Shown one piece after another: positions 63,172 to 64,000 of a stretch of DNA of 64,000 nucleotides; the first letter of the stretch is position 1, and the number at the start of each line of letters is the position of its first letter. Position numbers and translations under genes: made by a program. Under the pieces are notes generated by a model that saw nothing but the letters and a program-made list of their open reading frames with translations, was not told the origin of the DNA and ran no database searches. The stretch spans positions 1,020,432-1,084,431 of the forward strand of contig JAANYP010004771.1 in the NCBI GenBank assembly GCA_020465985.1, written 5' to 3'. Source of the DNA: Centrapalus pauciflorus (taxonomy: Eukaryota > Streptophyta > Magnoliopsida > Asterales > Asteraceae).

Positions 63172-64000
63172 ATGGTGCCATAATAATACAATATGCATGC
63201 ATTGTGTACATGTATATCAATATATATAATCTTTATCGTTTCTATGATCACCTTAATTTTGTAGTATCTTGAATGAACAAGTAAATTTGTTGTTTTTGGC
63301 AAGACATTTTCTTTTCTTTTTTCGGGTGTGCCTATATTTGTTTTAGGCGACTATCTAAAAAGATAATAGGAAATGTAATCAAAATTCACTAATATATTAG
63401 CAGTGTAGACAAAAAAAAATAAAGTTTTGAGATTGGTGGTTTTGATACTGTTTTTGGTTTTACGAGCTTACATGCTCTAGGTCTTCTTTCTGTGTAGATG
63501 GATCTGTTTAGTAAGATCATGAATCATGTCAAGCGAAAAATAAAACTGGAATTGAAAAATGTATAATTAATGGTTAAAGTCGTACAAATGTAAACAACTT
63601 TATTAAAATTACTCAAATGACTAATGTAGTTTTTTTTTTAAACCTCGTTGGTACTTGAACTCTAATTTTATTGTTGAAATAATACTTTTGATGTCCAGTT
63701 ACCGATTCTACCAGTAAAAGTCTATTTTTTATTTTTCGTAAAAACTGAGGTGGATTTGTTTGATTACGTGGGTTTTTAAAAAGTTTTTACAAGTGGTATT
63801 AATTTCATTTATATATTTGATAATAATAAAGATATATAAAACATTATAAGTAATATGGAATTAATCATGAAAATTATAATAATAAATCTAAAGATTTACT
63901 AATACATCTCTACACTTCTACAAATCACCTTCATCCCTTCACCGCCAACTATCTAAAAACTCGTCCCTTCACATCTCTACATTTAATCTAAAGACTCGTC
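63172..64000. other. 3' flank of the methyltransferase gene to the window end
   Basis: 3' UTR, then AT-rich DNA. Includes the downstream copy (63470-63565) of the repeat at 56361-56455. No gene is supported. Confidence 0.5.

Overview
This is nuclear genomic DNA from a flowering plant, very probably a eudicot. It has spliced genes with short exons and AT-rich introns, plant-specific families (germin-like proteins, TOM9, VAMP727, a tocopherol-methyltransferase relative), long (TA)n tracts, Helitrons, MITEs and a solo LTR. The repeat style resembles Asteraceae, but nothing here proves the family. Exon models were built by hand from reading frame, GT-AG sites and family resemblance; no alignment program was run.

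Gene layout: (1) 1309-2522 +, EF-hand protein with a ZZ-like zinc finger. (2) 3843-4457 -, intact germin-like protein, followed by 5334-5956 -, a tandem germin-like copy broken by a frameshift. (3) 8476-8819 -, mitochondrial ATP synthase inhibitor IF1. (4) 11537-15021 -, AMMECR1-family protein in five exons, one intron apparently GC-AG. (5) 19156-24122 +, R-SNARE VAMP727 in five exons. (6) 26312-26599 -, mitochondrial import receptor TOM9 (plant Tom22). (7) 37017-40060 +, hemerythrin (HHE) protein with a GST-like N-terminal fold. (8) 43805-49978 +, RNase H2 catalytic subunit A in eight exons. (9) 51937-53522 +, ribosomal protein eS25. (10) 58913-63171 +, gamma-tocopherol methyltransferase-like enzyme in six exons with an unusual motif. 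These are unrelated housekeeping and metabolic genes with their own promoters; no operon or pathway cluster is visible apart from the germin-like tandem pair.

The space between and inside genes is dominated by non-autonomous transposons. The most striking set is six sequence-distinct families of short inverted-repeat elements, mostly abutting (TA)n tracts, at 1.8-2.0, 28.7-30.5, 41.9-42.2 and 55.5-55.95 kb. Their interiors differ, yet every well-preserved end carries the same spaced signature, GGTTC-N8-ACC. Four of these families lie head to tail in one 1.9-kb block. Other repeats include a GC-rich Harbinger-like element in three copies (one inserted at a TTA site inside another), Tourist-like MITEs with TTA duplications, a hAT-type MITE with a perfect 8-bp duplication, several Helitrons ending in hairpin plus CTAG, and a solo LTR with a perfect 5-bp duplication sitting inside a foldback element.

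The long stretches 26.6-37.0 and 53.5-58.9 kb hold no gene I can support.
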